A stretch of 11,528 bases of DNA from Streptosporangiaceae bacterium (GCA_030045215.1 JASIBJ010000779.1:1-11528); one strand, 5' to 3'; positions 1 to 7,347 are shown, numbered from the stretch's first letter. Translations and numbers: made by a program. The notes: generated from the letters alone by a model not told the origin.

Positions 1-318
1 CCCGAGGGCCATGGCGTTAACCAGCGGGGTCTGGGTGACGTAGAGCTCGGGGACGGACGGCAGGTCCAGGATGTAGGCACCGTCGAGCATCGCCTGGTAC
101 AGGTCGGGGAACTGCTCGGGGGAGCAGCGGACCGAACTGGCCAGGAACGCCAGCCGCAGGGCGCGATCGTTGAACAGGCCGGCCAGATTCTTGAGGATGG
201 TGTCGAACCCGGTCAGCTTGCGCAGCGCGACAAGCGCGGACCGGTCGGCGGGGTGCTCGTAAGCACGAGAGCTGATACCCGGCAGACGGATCCGGGAACG
301 TTCCGGCACAGTGGTCAT
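1..318 (-). CDS. M48-family metallopeptidase, N-terminal part (cut by window edge)
   Basis: The first 106 residues of a minus-strand protein are visible; the 3' end lies outside the window. The reading frame starts MTTVPERSRIRLPGIS, continues with an 'SSRAYEHPADRSALVALRKL' segment, and reaches 'PELYVTQTPLVNAMALG' at the edge. From memory this matches the N-terminal region of actinobacterial M48 (HtpX/Ste24-like) zinc proteases, where the strand ending in N-A-M comes shortly before the HExxH zinc site. That site would lie beyond the edge, so the catalytic residues cannot be checked. These proteases are usually linked to membrane or envelope protein quality control. There is no Shine-Dalgarno sequence before the ATG. 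Instead a TACGAT -10 element sits six bases upstream, suggesting a leaderless mRNA. The gene diverges from the CoA ligase gene with only 37 bases between the two start codons. Confidence 0.75.
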   Translation of the reverse strand, partial: MTTVPERSRIRLPGISSRAYEHPADRSALVALRKLTGFDTILKNLAGLFNDRALRLAFLASSVRCSPEQFPDLYQAMLDGAYILDLPSVPELYVTQTPLVNAMALG

Positions 319-324
319 AGGGTC

Positions 325-330
325 ATCGTA
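325..330 (-). promoter_or_regulatory. Candidate -10 element for a leaderless M48 protease mRNA
   Basis: On the minus strand the hexamer TACGAT is followed by GACCCT and then the ATG start codon. This is the spacing expected if transcription begins at the A of ATG. No convincing -35 is visible (GTCTAC at 17 bases is weak). A second TAnnnT hexamer, TAGGGT at 318-323 on the plus strand, could serve the divergent CoA ligase gene, so the two promoters would overlap. Confidence 0.4.
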
Positions 331-355
331 GGCGCCGCAGCCGAGAGGTAGACAC

Positions 356-1693
356 ATGACAGTGCCAGCCGGTCCACCGATCTTCGAGCCTGAGGCCGAG
401 TCGATGTCGGCTGAGCAGCTAACCGGGCTGCAACTCGAGCGGCTGCGCGCCATGATCGACAGGCTGATCGGGCTCGGCGGACTGCAGGGCACCCGCCTCA
501 AGGAGGCCGGGGTGGCCGCCGGTTCCGACGTGAACCTGGCCACGCTCTCCCGGCTGCCTTTCATCACCAAGCAGGACCTGTGGGACGCCTACCCATTCGG
601 GCTGCTCGCGGTGCCGCGCGAGGACGTCGTGGCCGTGCACGGGTCAAGCGGCACGGGCGGCCGCCCGACCCTGGTCGCCTACAGCCGGGCCGACCTGAAG
701 CTGTGGGCCAGGATGTGCGCGCGGGCGCTGGCCGCGGCCGGGGCGACGCCGGCCAGCATCGTGCACAACGCCTACGGATATGGCCTGTTCACCGGCGGCC
801 TCGGCATCCATCAAGGTGCAATCGAGCTCGGAGCCACGGTCGTGCCCGTCTCGGGCGGGATGACGTCACGCCAGGTGACGCTGATCAAGGACCTGCAGCC
901 GGACATCCTGACGTGCACGCCGTCATATGCGATCCGGCTGGGCGAGGCGCTGGCCGAGGCCGACGTCCTGCCGGGGGATGGCCTGCGCCTCAAGGCGGGC
1001 CTGTTCGGCGCCGAGCCATGGACGGAGGAAATGCGGGTCAGGCTGGAAGACCTGCTCGGGCTGCGTGCGCTCGACATCTACGGCCTCTCCGAGGTCATCG
1101 GGCCGGGCGTGGCGGCCGAGTGCCGGCTGGCAGCCAACGGCCTGCACGTGAACGAGGACCACTTCCTGGTCGAGGTGACCGACCCGGTCTCAGGCGAGCC
1201 GGTGCCTGACGGGACGCCCGGCGAACTGGTGTTCACGACCCTCACCAAGCAAGCCCTCCCCCTGCTGCGCTACCGGACCGGCGATATCGCCTCGCTGCGC
1301 CGTGGTACCTGCCGCTGCGGTCGAACCCTGGCGAAGATGAGCAAGGTGGCCGGCCGCAAGGACGACATGCTTATCATCCGCGGAGTCAACGTGTATCCGA
1401 GCGAGGTCGAGCGGGTGCTACTCACCGATTCGGGCCTGGCGCCCGAGTACCTGCTGGTGGTTGATGAGCGGCAAGCGCAGGCCCGGCTGATTGCTTGCGT
1501 TGAGATCGGAACGGGGTCGTCCGGGCCGCACCGGGGCCAGGAGGAGCTGGAGTCCGGGCTGAGGAACGCGCTCGGCCTTTCGGTCACGGTACGCGTGCTG
1601 CCGCCCGGCTCGCTGCCGAGAACCGAGGTGGGCAAGGCGGTGAGGGTGCGGCGCTGGAGGGGAGGCGATCCGCCGCTGCCTGGTCTGGGCTAG
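356..1693 (+). CDS. paaK: Phenylacetate-CoA ligase family protein (PaaK-like adenylate-forming enzyme)
   Basis: This 445-residue protein belongs to the ANL superfamily, which activates a carboxylate with ATP to an acyl-AMP and transfers it to CoA. In PaaK the substrate is phenylacetate. Visible motifs are the phosphate-binding loop HGSSGTGGRP (95-104), AEPW (219-222), the adenine-binding DIYGLSE (240-246), YRTGD (306-310) with the ATP-ribose aspartate, a CRCG pair typical of PaaK (319-322), the hinge region RKDDMLIIRGVNVYPSE (334-350), and the C-terminal catalytic lysine in LPRTEVGKA (K428). Length matches the family (about 430-440). The ATG has a GAGAGG Shine-Dalgarno (343-348) seven bases upstream. 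No other paa genes are nearby, so the true acid could be another aryl acid and the symbol is a family label. The protein is cytoplasmic. Confidence 0.88.
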   Translation: MTVPAGPPIFEPEAESMSAEQLTGLQLERLRAMIDRLIGLGGLQGTRLKEAGVAAGSDVNLATLSRLPFITKQDLWDAYPFGLLAVPREDVVAVHGSSGTGGRPTLVAYSRADLKLWARMCARALAAAGATPASIVHNAYGYGLFTGGLGIHQGAIELGATVVPVSGGMTSRQVTLIKDLQPDILTCTPSYAIRLGEALAEADVLPGDGLRLKAGLFGAEPWTEEMRVRLEDLLGLRALDIYGLSEVIGPGVAAECRLAANGLHVNEDHFLVEVTDPVSGEPVPDGTPGELVFTTLTKQALPLLRYRTGDIASLRRGTCRCGRTLAKMSKVAGRKDDMLIIRGVNVYPSEVERVLLTDSGLAPEYLLVVDERQAQARLIACVEIGTGSSGPHRGQEELESGLRNALGLSVTVRVLPPGSLPRTEVGKAVRVRRWRGGDPPLPGLG

Positions 1694-1762
1694 CTCTTCC
1701 CGGCAATACTGCAACCAGAATCGCCCCTCGCGGCATCTTGTGAGTGGGATGCGAGGTGCCTG

Positions 1763-2263
1763 GTGGAGTGCCCAGAGGAGTTCACCGAGTTCGCCGCGGC
1801 GGAGATGGCACGGCTGCGGCGAACTGCCTACCTGCTCTGCGGTGACTGGCACGCGGCCGAGGACCTGACCCAGATCGCGCTGACCAGGACGCTGCTGGCC
1901 TGGCGTCGCATCATCAAGCAGGAGAACGCGCACGCCTATGCGCACCGGACGCTCGTCAACGCCTACCTCGGTCAGCGCCGGATCCGCAGATTCGGCGAGA
2001 TCCCGGTCGGCGATCTGCCCGAACTCCTTGGCCCGTCGGGCACCACGGAGCTGCGGGTCGTGCTGCTGGCCGCGCTGGCGACCTTGCCGCCCCAGGCCCG
2101 CGCCGTCGTCGTGCTGCGGTACTGGGAGGACCTGAGCGTGGATCAGGTCGCCGAGATCCTGCGGTGCTCGGCTGGCACGGTGAAGAGCCAGAGCGCGCGG
2201 TCCCTCAAGAAGCTGCGCGAATCGCTGGGCCGCAGCCTGCCCGATCTGGCGCTGGCCGACTGA
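1763..2263 (+). CDS. ECF RNA polymerase sigma factor, SigE family
   Basis: This 166-residue protein has the two domains of a group 4 sigma factor. Sigma-2 spans about residues 6-70, with the core-binding helix containing HAAEDLTQIALT (30-41). Sigma-4 spans about 97-155: LPPQARAVVVLRYWEDLS, then the helix-turn-helix VDQVAEILRCSAGTVKSQSAR (about 126-146), which reads the -35 element. The start 'ECPEEFTEFAAAEMARLRRTAYLL' and the arrangement match the actinobacterial SigE-family subgroup. The GTG start has GAGG at 1753-1756, six bases upstream. It lies 69 bases after the CoA ligase gene and 19 bases before a membrane protein gene that is probably its partner. Such factors often control their own operon, but no matching -35/-10 pair was found upstream by eye. 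The regulon cannot be told from the sequence. Confidence 0.9.
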   Translation: MECPEEFTEFAAAEMARLRRTAYLLCGDWHAAEDLTQIALTRTLLAWRRIIKQENAHAYAHRTLVNAYLGQRRIRRFGEIPVGDLPELLGPSGTTELRVVLLAALATLPPQARAVVVLRYWEDLSVDQVAEILRCSAGTVKSQSARSLKKLRESLGRSLPDLALAD

Positions 2264-2282
2264 TGACCAGGGGGAGCCGGAG

Positions 2283-3101
2283 ATGACCGAGACCGCCGTG
2301 CGTGACCTGATGCGGCAGGCCATGACCGGGAACGAGCCGCCTATGGGCCCGGTTCTCGGCCAGGCTGTGCGGGCGGCCCGCCGGGTCAGGCGGCAGCGGC
2401 AGGCTGCCTCGGCCGCCGCGGCCGCCGTGATCGCGGTTGGGCTTGTCGTCGGCGTGCCGGCGATCGGCGGGCCAGGTCACGGCCTGCGGCGTGATGTGGT
2501 CTCGGCTCACTTGGTGTTTATCGCGCCCGCACTGCCTGACTTGACGTATGTCAGGACTCACCCGATAACACGCCAGTACCTCGGCCAGCTGCTGCTGGCC
2601 GAGCTTCCGGTGGGCGCCGCGCACAGCGTGGTCGAGGCCAGCGCCGATTCCAACACTCCCGGAGCAATTGGCCGGACCGCGAGCGCTTGGTTCAGTGAGG
2701 TCACGACGCCCTTGGGATCGGGCGCCGTGGAGGCGGAAATGATGGCCGTGGGCACGACGGACGCCCAGTTCGGCTGCCCGCCAGGCCTGGTCGCCGGTCT
2801 CTGCAAGACCTACAGTCTGGCGGGTGGAGTGAAGGTCGTCGAGGAGTACGCCTCGGCTACGCAGTCAATCAGGCGCCTGCGCGTGCTGTCCTTCCAGGTC
2901 CAGGTGTTCCGCCCGCGCGTCGTTCTCATCAGCCTGTACGAGACCAACAGGACCGCGAACGCCAGCGCGGTGAGCTTCGGGATGCCGCTGACAGCCGCGC
3001 AGCTGCTGACGGCCGCGGTCGACCCGCGCTGGCAGTTCTACATCACCAAGCCCGCCTCGACCAGCACGGGTTCTGGCCACGGCTTGATGATGATGTTGTA
3101 G
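2283..3101 (+). CDS. Single-pass membrane protein, putative anti-sigma partner
   Basis: The 272-residue protein is co-oriented with the sigma factor and begins 19 bases after it, with a GGGGGAG Shine-Dalgarno just before the ATG. It has a short basic cytoplasmic N-terminus (about residues 1-40, with ARRVRRQRQ at 32-40). One hydrophobic helix follows (41-62, alanine/valine-rich), then an exported domain of about 210 residues with a possible disulfide pair, C165 and C174. The topology and position resemble membrane proteins encoded after SigE-family sigma factors, which are thought to act as anti-sigma factors or sensors. There is no zinc anti-sigma motif (HxxxCxxC). The N-terminal stretch of about 40 residues is short for a sigma-binding domain, so the anti-sigma role is inferred from context only. 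The C-terminal domain was not recognised. Confidence 0.65.
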   Translation: MTETAVRDLMRQAMTGNEPPMGPVLGQAVRAARRVRRQRQAASAAAAAVIAVGLVVGVPAIGGPGHGLRRDVVSAHLVFIAPALPDLTYVRTHPITRQYLGQLLLAELPVGAAHSVVEASADSNTPGAIGRTASAWFSEVTTPLGSGAVEAEMMAVGTTDAQFGCPPGLVAGLCKTYSLAGGVKVVEEYASATQSIRRLRVLSFQVQVFRPRVVLISLYETNRTANASAVSFGMPLTAAQLLTAAVDPRWQFYITKPASTSTGSGHGLMMML

Positions 3102-3122
3102 CCAGCCACCGTCGGCTGCCGC

Positions 3123-3773
3123 TCAGTCACGGCCGCCGAAGATGCGCAGGAAGAACAGGAATACGTTCAGTGCGTCGAGGAAGATAGATGCGGCCAGCAC
3201 CGGCGCCGAGGTGATGTCCCGCGACCGGCGCAGCCGCTGGAAGTCGAACAAGGTCAGGCCGGCGAAGATGATCAGGCCGAGGATTGAGTACAACATCTCG
3301 GCCGCCGGGATCCTGACGAAGATCAGCACGATCCCGAACAGGATCAGCGCGATGAGCGCGAAGAAGGAGATCCGGCCGAGCGCGGACAGGTCCCGGCGGG
3401 TGGCGTAGCCGACCGCGCCAAACCCGGCCATGAACAGGGCGGTAGCGCCTGCCGCCTGCCAGACCGCCTGCGGGCTCGTGGTCGAGTAGTAGGCGACGGC
3501 CGGGCCCATGGCCAGGCCGAGGAAGAGGCCGACGCCCATCAGCAGGATCACGCCTCCCCGGCCCCGGCGGACCGCGAAGTTCAGGGCGATCAGGCAACCG
3601 AAGCCGACGAGGAACCAGACTATGGACAAGCCGGGGGACAGGTTCCGGCCCGCGTAACAGCCGAGCGTGAAAAAGCCGGCCGCCGCGGCGACCAGCCACA
3701 TGACTTGCCCGAACAGGGTGGCTGTCTGGTCTCTCGAAAAGGCTGTCGGCGCATAAGCGGGCGAGTCGTACAC
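3123..3773 (-). CDS. Bax inhibitor-1/YccA family membrane protein
   Basis: The protein is 216 residues from the preferred GTG start and almost entirely hydrophobic. About seven membrane helices fall near residues 21-41, 49-67, 73-95, 105-123, 134-153, 159-176 and 193-212. The C-terminal signature of the BI-1/TMBIM family is present: FDFQR (176-180) after helix six, and SIFLDALNVFLFFLRIFGG (196-214). D177 and D200 occupy positions like the pair that senses pH in the calcium-leak protein YetJ of Bacillus; by analogy it may be a pH-sensitive cation leak channel, but this is inference. An in-frame GTG at 3800 would add nine residues. The start at 3773 is preferred because AGGAAGG (3781-3787, minus strand) lies seven bases before it. 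It converges with the putative anti-sigma gene and diverges from the dehydrogenase gene. Confidence 0.85.
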   Translation of the reverse strand: MYDSPAYAPTAFSRDQTATLFGQVMWLVAAAAGFFTLGCYAGRNLSPGLSIVWFLVGFGCLIALNFAVRRGRGGVILLMGVGLFLGLAMGPAVAYYSTTSPQAVWQAAGATALFMAGFGAVGYATRRDLSALGRISFFALIALILFGIVLIFVRIPAAEMLYSILGLIIFAGLTLFDFQRLRRSRDITSAPVLAASIFLDALNVFLFFLRIFGGRD

Positions 3774-3780
3774 AATTGGT

Positions 3781-3787
3781 CCTTCCT
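3781..3787 (-). promoter_or_regulatory. Shine-Dalgarno that sets the BI-1 start
   Basis: Read on the minus strand this is AGGAAGG, seven bases before the GTG at 3773. It lies inside the frame of the longer version starting at 3800, which has no comparable ribosome site. This supports the shorter protein. Confidence 0.6.
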
Positions 3788-3850
3788 GGCGATAGAACAC
3801 CCATCCTGCTACATGGACCCGGACGCCGTGCCCCCTTGAAGCGGCATGAT

Positions 3851-3861
3851 GTGCTGAGCAC
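3851..3861. promoter_or_regulatory. Short palindrome in the BI-1/dehydrogenase divergent promoter region
   Basis: GTGCTGAGCAC is a perfect 5-1-5 palindrome. It lies 26 bases before the dehydrogenase start, in the 114-base gap between two divergent genes. A TTGAAG hexamer (3836-3841) and ACTAGC (3860-3865) are possible -35/-10 elements 18 bases apart for the dehydrogenase gene. The palindrome would lie between them. Its role as an operator is unproven, and palindromes this short occur by chance. Confidence 0.2.
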
Positions 3862-3887
3862 TAGCGCGGGCCTGACGAGGAGGTTAG

Positions 3888-4826
3888 ATGGCGGAGGGTA
3901 TCAGCCGGAAGTGGACGGCGCAGGACGTGCCTGACCAAAGCGGCCGCACGGTCGTCATTACCGGGGCGAACTCGGGCATCGGGCTCGAGGCAGCCAAGGT
4001 CCTGGCGGCTCACGGGGCGCGAGTCGTGCTGGCGGGCCGCGATCGTGCTCGCACGGCGAGCGCCGCCGAGCAGGTCGGCGCGGCTGCGGCCAATGGCCAG
4101 GCCGAGACGGCCGAGTTGGACCTGGCGTCCCTGGAGTCGGTGCGAGCGGCGGCCGCCGACATCCGTGCTCGCTTCCCCCGGCTCGACCTGCTGATCAACA
4201 ATGCGGGCATCATGTTCACGCCGTACGGACTGACCAAGGACGGCTTTGAGCTGCAATTCGGCACTAACCACCTGGGCCACTTCGCGCTGACCGGCCTGCT
4301 GCTGCCCGCCCTGCTTGACGTACCCGGGTCGCGAGTCGTGACCGTGAGCAGCAACGGTCACCGGACGGGCCGAATGAACTTCGACGACCTCATGCACGCG
4401 AAGCACTACTCGAGGTACACCGCTTACGGCCAGTCGAAGCTGGCCAACCTCATGTTCACCTACGAACTGCAGCGTCGGCTTTCGGCCGCGAGCGCCCAGA
4501 CAATCGCGACGGCCGCGCACCCCGGCACCGCGCGGACGCAGCTGGTCAGGCATATGTCACCGCTGGCCAGCGCCTCGATGAGTAACAGGTTCCATGCGCT
4601 GAACTCGTGGTGGGTTCAGGACGCGGCGATGGGCGCTCTGCCGACGCTGCGCGCTGCCACCGACCCGGCGGCCACCGGCGGTGCCTACTACGGCCCGGAC
4701 GGGCTGCTCCAGCTGACCGGCTACCCGGTCCTGGTCCGGTCGAGCGGACGATCCCAGAACGCCGAGGCGCAGCGCAGGCTATGGGCCGAGTCGCAGAAGC
4801 TGACCCAGGTCAGCTACCCGGTCTGA
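3888..4826 (+). CDS. Short-chain dehydrogenase/reductase (retinol dehydrogenase-like)
   Basis: This 312-residue cytoplasmic oxidoreductase of the classical SDR type has a Rossmann fold. The cofactor loop TGANSGIG is at 25-32. R51 after the second strand (LAGRDRAR) suggests NADP(H). D78 is in the adenine-site segment ELDLAS, the structural NNAG is at 104-107, and N127 is in TNHLGHF. The catalytic triad is S155 (VTVSSNGHR), Y180 and K184 (YGQSK), with the 25-residue Ser-Tyr spacing of RDH-type SDRs. HPG (211-213) follows. The C-terminal [16 protein letters not shown] is typical of this broad actinobacterial subgroup, which is usually annotated only as oxidoreductase. The substrate is unknown. 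The ATG has a GAGGAGG Shine-Dalgarno (3878-3884). Downstream the nadD leader begins after 23 bases. Confidence 0.9.
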   Translation: MAEGISRKWTAQDVPDQSGRTVVITGANSGIGLEAAKVLAAHGARVVLAGRDRARTASAAEQVGAAAANGQAETAELDLASLESVRAAAADIRARFPRLDLLINNAGIMFTPYGLTKDGFELQFGTNHLGHFALTGLLLPALLDVPGSRVVTVSSNGHRTGRMNFDDLMHAKHYSRYTAYGQSKLANLMFTYELQRRLSAASAQTIATAAHPGTARTQLVRHMSPLASASMSNRFHALNSWWVQDAAMGALPTLRAATDPAATGGAYYGPDGLLQLTGYPVLVRSSGRSQNAEAQRRLWAESQKLTQVSYPV

Positions 4827-4835
4827 GCCCGCGGT

Positions 4836-4841
4836 TAGGCT
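4836..4841 (+). promoter_or_regulatory. Candidate -10 element ahead of the nadD leader ORF
   Basis: TAGGCT fits the actinobacterial TAnnnT pattern. It is followed by eight bases and then an ATG at 4850, so transcription could start at or next to that ATG. No good -35 was seen. It lies ten bases after the stop codon of the dehydrogenase gene. Confidence 0.3.
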
Positions 4842-4849
4842 CGCATCCC

Positions 4850-4894
4850 ATGAGCGAGGCTGCGTCCCTGAGACGATCGGGAGATGCAGTATGA
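4850..4894 (+). CDS. Possible 14-residue leader peptide upstream of nadD
   Basis: An ATG at 4850 opens a 14-codon frame ([14 protein letters not shown]) whose TGA stop overlaps the nadD ATG as ATGA. This overlap is usual for translational coupling. It has no Shine-Dalgarno, but a TAGGCT -10 lies eight bases before the ATG, so it could be read from a leaderless transcript. Its first nine bases, ATGAGCGAG, are repeated exactly at the nadD start 41 bases downstream. It could equally be a chance frame; nothing in the peptide suggests a function. Confidence 0.25.
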   Translation: MSEAASLRRSGDAV

Positions 4895-5604
4895 GCGAGC
4901 CGGCGGGGCGCGGTGGTGCCAGGCCTCCGGAGCGAGGTACGAGCGATGAGGGAAGCCGCGTGGAGGCGCCCCGCGGGCGAGCGGGACATAGAGCTGGCGC
5001 AGTTGGCGCGAACGGCACGGGCAGGCGCGTTGGCGTCATGGGCGGCACCTTCGACCCGATCCATCACGGGCACCTGGTCGCCGCGAGCGAGGTAGCGGAC
5101 GTCTTCGACCTGGACGAGGTCGTCTTCGTGCCTACTGGCCAGCCCTGGCAGAAGGAGGGCCGCGAGGTCTCACCGGCCGAGGACCGGTACCTGATGACGG
5201 TCATCGCAACCGCTTCCAACCCCAGGTTCTCGGTCAGCCGGGTCGACATCGACCGGCCGGGGGAGACCTACACGATTGACACGCTTCGCGACCTGCGAGC
5301 AGAGCGCAGCCCCGAAGTGGAGTTCTACTTCATCACCGGCGCCGACGCACTCGCCAAGATGATTTCGTGGCGGGACGCGGACGAGTTGTTCGAACTGGCG
5401 CAGTTCGTCGGCTGCACTCGGCCAGGGCATCAGCTGACGATGACGGATCTGCCTGCGGACCGGATCAAGCTCCTGGAAATTCCGGCGCTGGCAATCTCCT
5501 CGACCGAGTGCCGGGTGCGGGTGCGGGGCGGCCACCCGATCTGGTACCTGGTGCCCGACGGCGTCGTGCAGTACATCGCCAAGCGAGGGCTGTACGTGGG
5601 CTAG
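4891..5604 (+). CDS. nadD: Nicotinate-nucleotide adenylyltransferase NadD
   Basis: The enzyme transfers AMP from ATP to nicotinate mononucleotide, giving deamido-NAD, the last step but one of NAD synthesis in the cytoplasm. The nucleotidyltransferase signature [11 protein letters not shown] spans residues 51-61 and the second motif ISSTECRVR spans 202-210. Between them the '[10 protein letters not shown]' loop (81-90) and [14 protein letters not shown] (137-150) are typical of bacterial NadD. From 4891 the protein has 237 residues, about 45 more than the core. The extra N-terminus is rich in G, R and A and looks disordered. The 4891 ATG has CGGGAGA at 4878-4884 with six-base spacing. A GTG at 4960 is a shorter alternative with AGGGAAG close before it. 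The order nadD then rsfS then phosphatase is common in actinobacteria, here interrupted by an ABC pair. Confidence 0.93.
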   Translation: MSEPAGRGGARPPERGTSDEGSRVEAPRGRAGHRAGAVGANGTGRRVGVMGGTFDPIHHGHLVAASEVADVFDLDEVVFVPTGQPWQKEGREVSPAEDRYLMTVIATASNPRFSVSRVDIDRPGETYTIDTLRDLRAERSPEVEFYFITGADALAKMISWRDADELFELAQFVGCTRPGHQLTMTDLPADRIKLLEIPALAISSTECRVRVRGGHPIWYLVPDGVVQYIAKRGLYVG

Positions 5605-5653
5605 CAGAGCTGACCGCGCGACGATGGTGCCTGCGGTGCCGCTCGTGGCCTCG

Positions 5654-5659
5654 TATGGT
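5654..5659 (+). promoter_or_regulatory. Candidate -10 element for the ABC transporter pair
   Basis: TATGGT (TAnnnT pattern) lies 30 bases before the preferred GTG start of the ABC ATPase, in the 85-base gap after nadD. The predicted transcript start would be near 5666, leaving room for the Shine-Dalgarno at 5676-5683. No clear -35 is visible, so this is tentative. Confidence 0.25.
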
Positions 5660-5675
5660 GGGACTACGAGTTGGC

Positions 5676-5683
5676 AGGGAGGA
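5676..5683 (+). promoter_or_regulatory. Shine-Dalgarno that sets the ABC ATPase start
   Basis: AGGGAGGA lies six bases before the GTG at 5690. The longer frame from 5624 would add 22 residues with no family match and would place this ribosome site inside the gene. Confidence 0.65.
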
Positions 5684-5689
5684 CGGGCT

Positions 5690-6607
5690 GTGCGGCTGCA
5701 GGGCGTCGGCAAGCGCTACGGGCTGCGCCAGCCCTGGGTCGTCCGTGACGTGAGCGTCGAGGTGGCCGCGGGCCAGTTGATCCGGCTGGAAGGCCGCAAC
5801 GGCAGCGGCAAGTCCACCCTGCTCCGGCTGGCAGCCGGGATCACGGTGCCGACCGCGGGCCGGGTCAGCGGGCGGCCCTCGACCGGCTACGTGCCGGAGC
5901 GCTTTCCCGGCGGCCTCGCGTTCTCGGCGCGCGACTACCTGATCCACCTGGGCCGGATCCATGGCTTGCGCGGCCCGTCGGTCAGGGCCGAGGCTGACCG
6001 CTGGCTCGCCCGGCTCGGGGCGGCGGAGCACGCGGGCGCTCCGCTTCGCACGCTGTCCAAGGGGATGTGCCAGAAGGTCGCCATTGCCCAGGCGCTACTG
6101 CCGCGGCCTGGCCTGCTCGTCCTCGACGAGGCCTGGACCGGGCTCGATCAGGCAGCGCGAGGGACGCTCGACGCGGCGGTCGCCGAGCGCCTGGCCGACG
6201 GCGGGACCGTGATGTTCGTCGACCACCATCAGGCCAGGCTAGCCGGGCGTGTCAGCCAGCGCTGGCAGCTTGGCGGCGGGGAAGTCCGGGTGCTCGATGG
6301 CCCGGGGGCGGCGGACGCGAAGCGGGCTGACGGCGGGCCGCCCGAGGCCACGGTGCTGATCGAGCTGTCGGGCGTCGATCCCGAGTCGCTGCCGCAGCTA
6401 GCGCGGCTGACCGGAGTCGTGGGGGCAGGCCTCGTTCCCTCCAAAAATCGTGAAGTTGGCCTGGCGCGCGCTGACGGTCCCAGCCGGGTCGAGCTAGTGG
6501 CGCTCGCGGCCGCCTCTGACTCGGTCCTGCGACAGCTCCTGAGCTGGGATGACGTGCATGTTGTCGGAGTCAGGTCCAACGGTGCCGAGCCGCGGGACGC
6601 CCGGTGA
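5690..6607 (+). CDS. ABC transporter ATP-binding protein (ABC-2/DrrA-like)
   Basis: From the preferred GTG the protein has 305 residues. It is the ATPase that drives a transporter. Visible motifs are the A-loop aromatic Y10, Walker A GRNGSGKST (35-43), a Q-loop position reading YVPE (67-70) as often seen in ABC-2 exporters, a non-canonical signature LSKGM (122-126), Walker B LLVLDE (142-147), D-loop GLD (151-153), and the switch histidine in FVDHHQ (176-181). A C-terminal extension of about 100 residues (205-305) follows the nucleotide-binding domain, as in DrrA-type drug exporters, though its sequence was not recognised. Its stop overlaps the GTG of the next gene as GTGA, so the two are probably translated together as one exporter. 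The substrate is unknown. Confidence 0.88.
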   Translation: MRLQGVGKRYGLRQPWVVRDVSVEVAAGQLIRLEGRNGSGKSTLLRLAAGITVPTAGRVSGRPSTGYVPERFPGGLAFSARDYLIHLGRIHGLRGPSVRAEADRWLARLGAAEHAGAPLRTLSKGMCQKVAIAQALLPRPGLLVLDEAWTGLDQAARGTLDAAVAERLADGGTVMFVDHHQARLAGRVSQRWQLGGGEVRVLDGPGAADAKRADGGPPEATVLIELSGVDPESLPQLARLTGVVGAGLVPSKNREVGLARADGPSRVELVALAAASDSVLRQLLSWDDVHVVGVRSNGAEPRDAR

Positions 6608-7269
6608 GCGCCCTGCTTCGGTACCAGGCCGCCATTTTGCTCCGGTCACATCGCTGGGTGTTTCCGCTGATCAGCTACGTGCTGCTGATCTCGGTCGCGG
6701 GGGTCGGCGGGCAAGAGTCGCTCGGCGATGGGCTCGACTGGAGCGCCGCGATGCTGTTGCCGGTTGTCGCGCTCCTGACCAGGTCGATGCTGACGGCCGA
6801 GCCAGAGGCCGCTCGCGAGTGCGTGGCTGCCGCCGCCGGGCCGAGGAAGGCGCAGATCGCGGTGCTGCTGACCGGGCTGGCTGGCGGGGCGGTGCTGGCC
6901 CTCGCCGGCGCGGGTTATGAGCTGGCGACCTTCGGCGGTGTGCGGCACGTTCATCCAGATGCGCTCGGGGCTAGCCTGGCCGCTGGTCTGGGCAAGGCGG
7001 TTGTCTGCGTGCTCGTCGGGTCCGCTGTCGGCACGTTCTTCAACCCGCCGGTGATCCGCCACCAGGCGGTCGCCTTGCTCAGCACCATCGCAGCGGTCCT
7101 GGTGGCGCTGCTCTCCAGCGTCTCGCCGGCCAGCGCCGCGTTGCGGGGGAGCGGCGCGGCAATCCAGTCGGCCAGATGGCCGCCCGGCGTTCCGTTCTTG
7201 GTTGCCGGCGTCCTGCTGGTCGCGTCCTGGTTTCTGTCGGCCAGCCTGGCCGCGAGACGGGGTAGCTGA
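6604..7269 (+). CDS. Six-helix ABC exporter permease partner
   Basis: This 221-residue membrane protein has about six hydrophobic segments, near residues 18-36, 46-60, 84-108, 122-147, 153-173 and 194-215. Most loops are short, as in ABC-2 type permeases. The N-terminus LLRYQAAILLRSHRWVFP (4-21) resembles the cytoplasmic interface helix of such permeases. Identity rests on hydropathy and the four-base GTGA overlap with the ATPase gene; no diagnostic motif was seen. It probably forms the membrane part of an exporter, as a dimer with two ATPase subunits. The stop is followed by an AT-richer gap containing an inverted repeat, which may end this transcript. Confidence 0.72.
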   Translation: MSALLRYQAAILLRSHRWVFPLISYVLLISVAGVGGQESLGDGLDWSAAMLLPVVALLTRSMLTAEPEAARECVAAAAGPRKAQIAVLLTGLAGGAVLALAGAGYELATFGGVRHVHPDALGASLAAGLGKAVVCVLVGSAVGTFFNPPVIRHQAVALLSTIAAVLVALLSSVSPASAALRGSGAAIQSARWPPGVPFLVAGVLLVASWFLSASLAARRGS

Positions 7270-7276
7270 ACTCTGT

Positions 7277-7305
7277 GATTCGTGAGACTATCTGTAAGAC
7301 GAATC
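7277..7305. repeat. 7-bp inverted repeat after the permease gene
   Basis: GATTCGT (7277-7283) and ACGAATC (7299-7305) are exact inverted repeats separated by 15 bases. They lie eight bases after the permease stop, in a stretch (7271-7320) of only about 42 percent GC by hand count, against roughly 65-70 percent in the genes. It could be an operator for rsfS or a weak terminator. The loop is long and no T-run follows, so a terminator is less likely. Confidence 0.35.
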
Positions 7306-7347
7306 CGTTATATGCGGTTTATCGGTCGGATCCGGGCCCCAGTTGGA

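Noticed and set aside
1418..2323. Minus-strand open frame of 301 codons
   Set aside because: It is antisense to the CoA ligase end and the sigma factor, with low-complexity R/Q/G-rich translation.
3103..3118. Possible terminator CAGCC/GGCTG between the convergent anti-sigma and BI-1 genes
   Set aside because: The stem is only five base pairs with a six-base loop and no T-run; it is common by chance at this GC.
3127..3861. Second minus-strand frame overlapping the BI-1 gene
   Set aside because: It is an out-of-frame shadow, R/P/G-rich, while the other frame gives a clean seven-helix BI-1 protein.
5624..5689. 22-residue N-terminal extension of the ABC ATPase
   Set aside because: It has no family match, and AGGGAGGA with six-base spacing marks the GTG at 5690.
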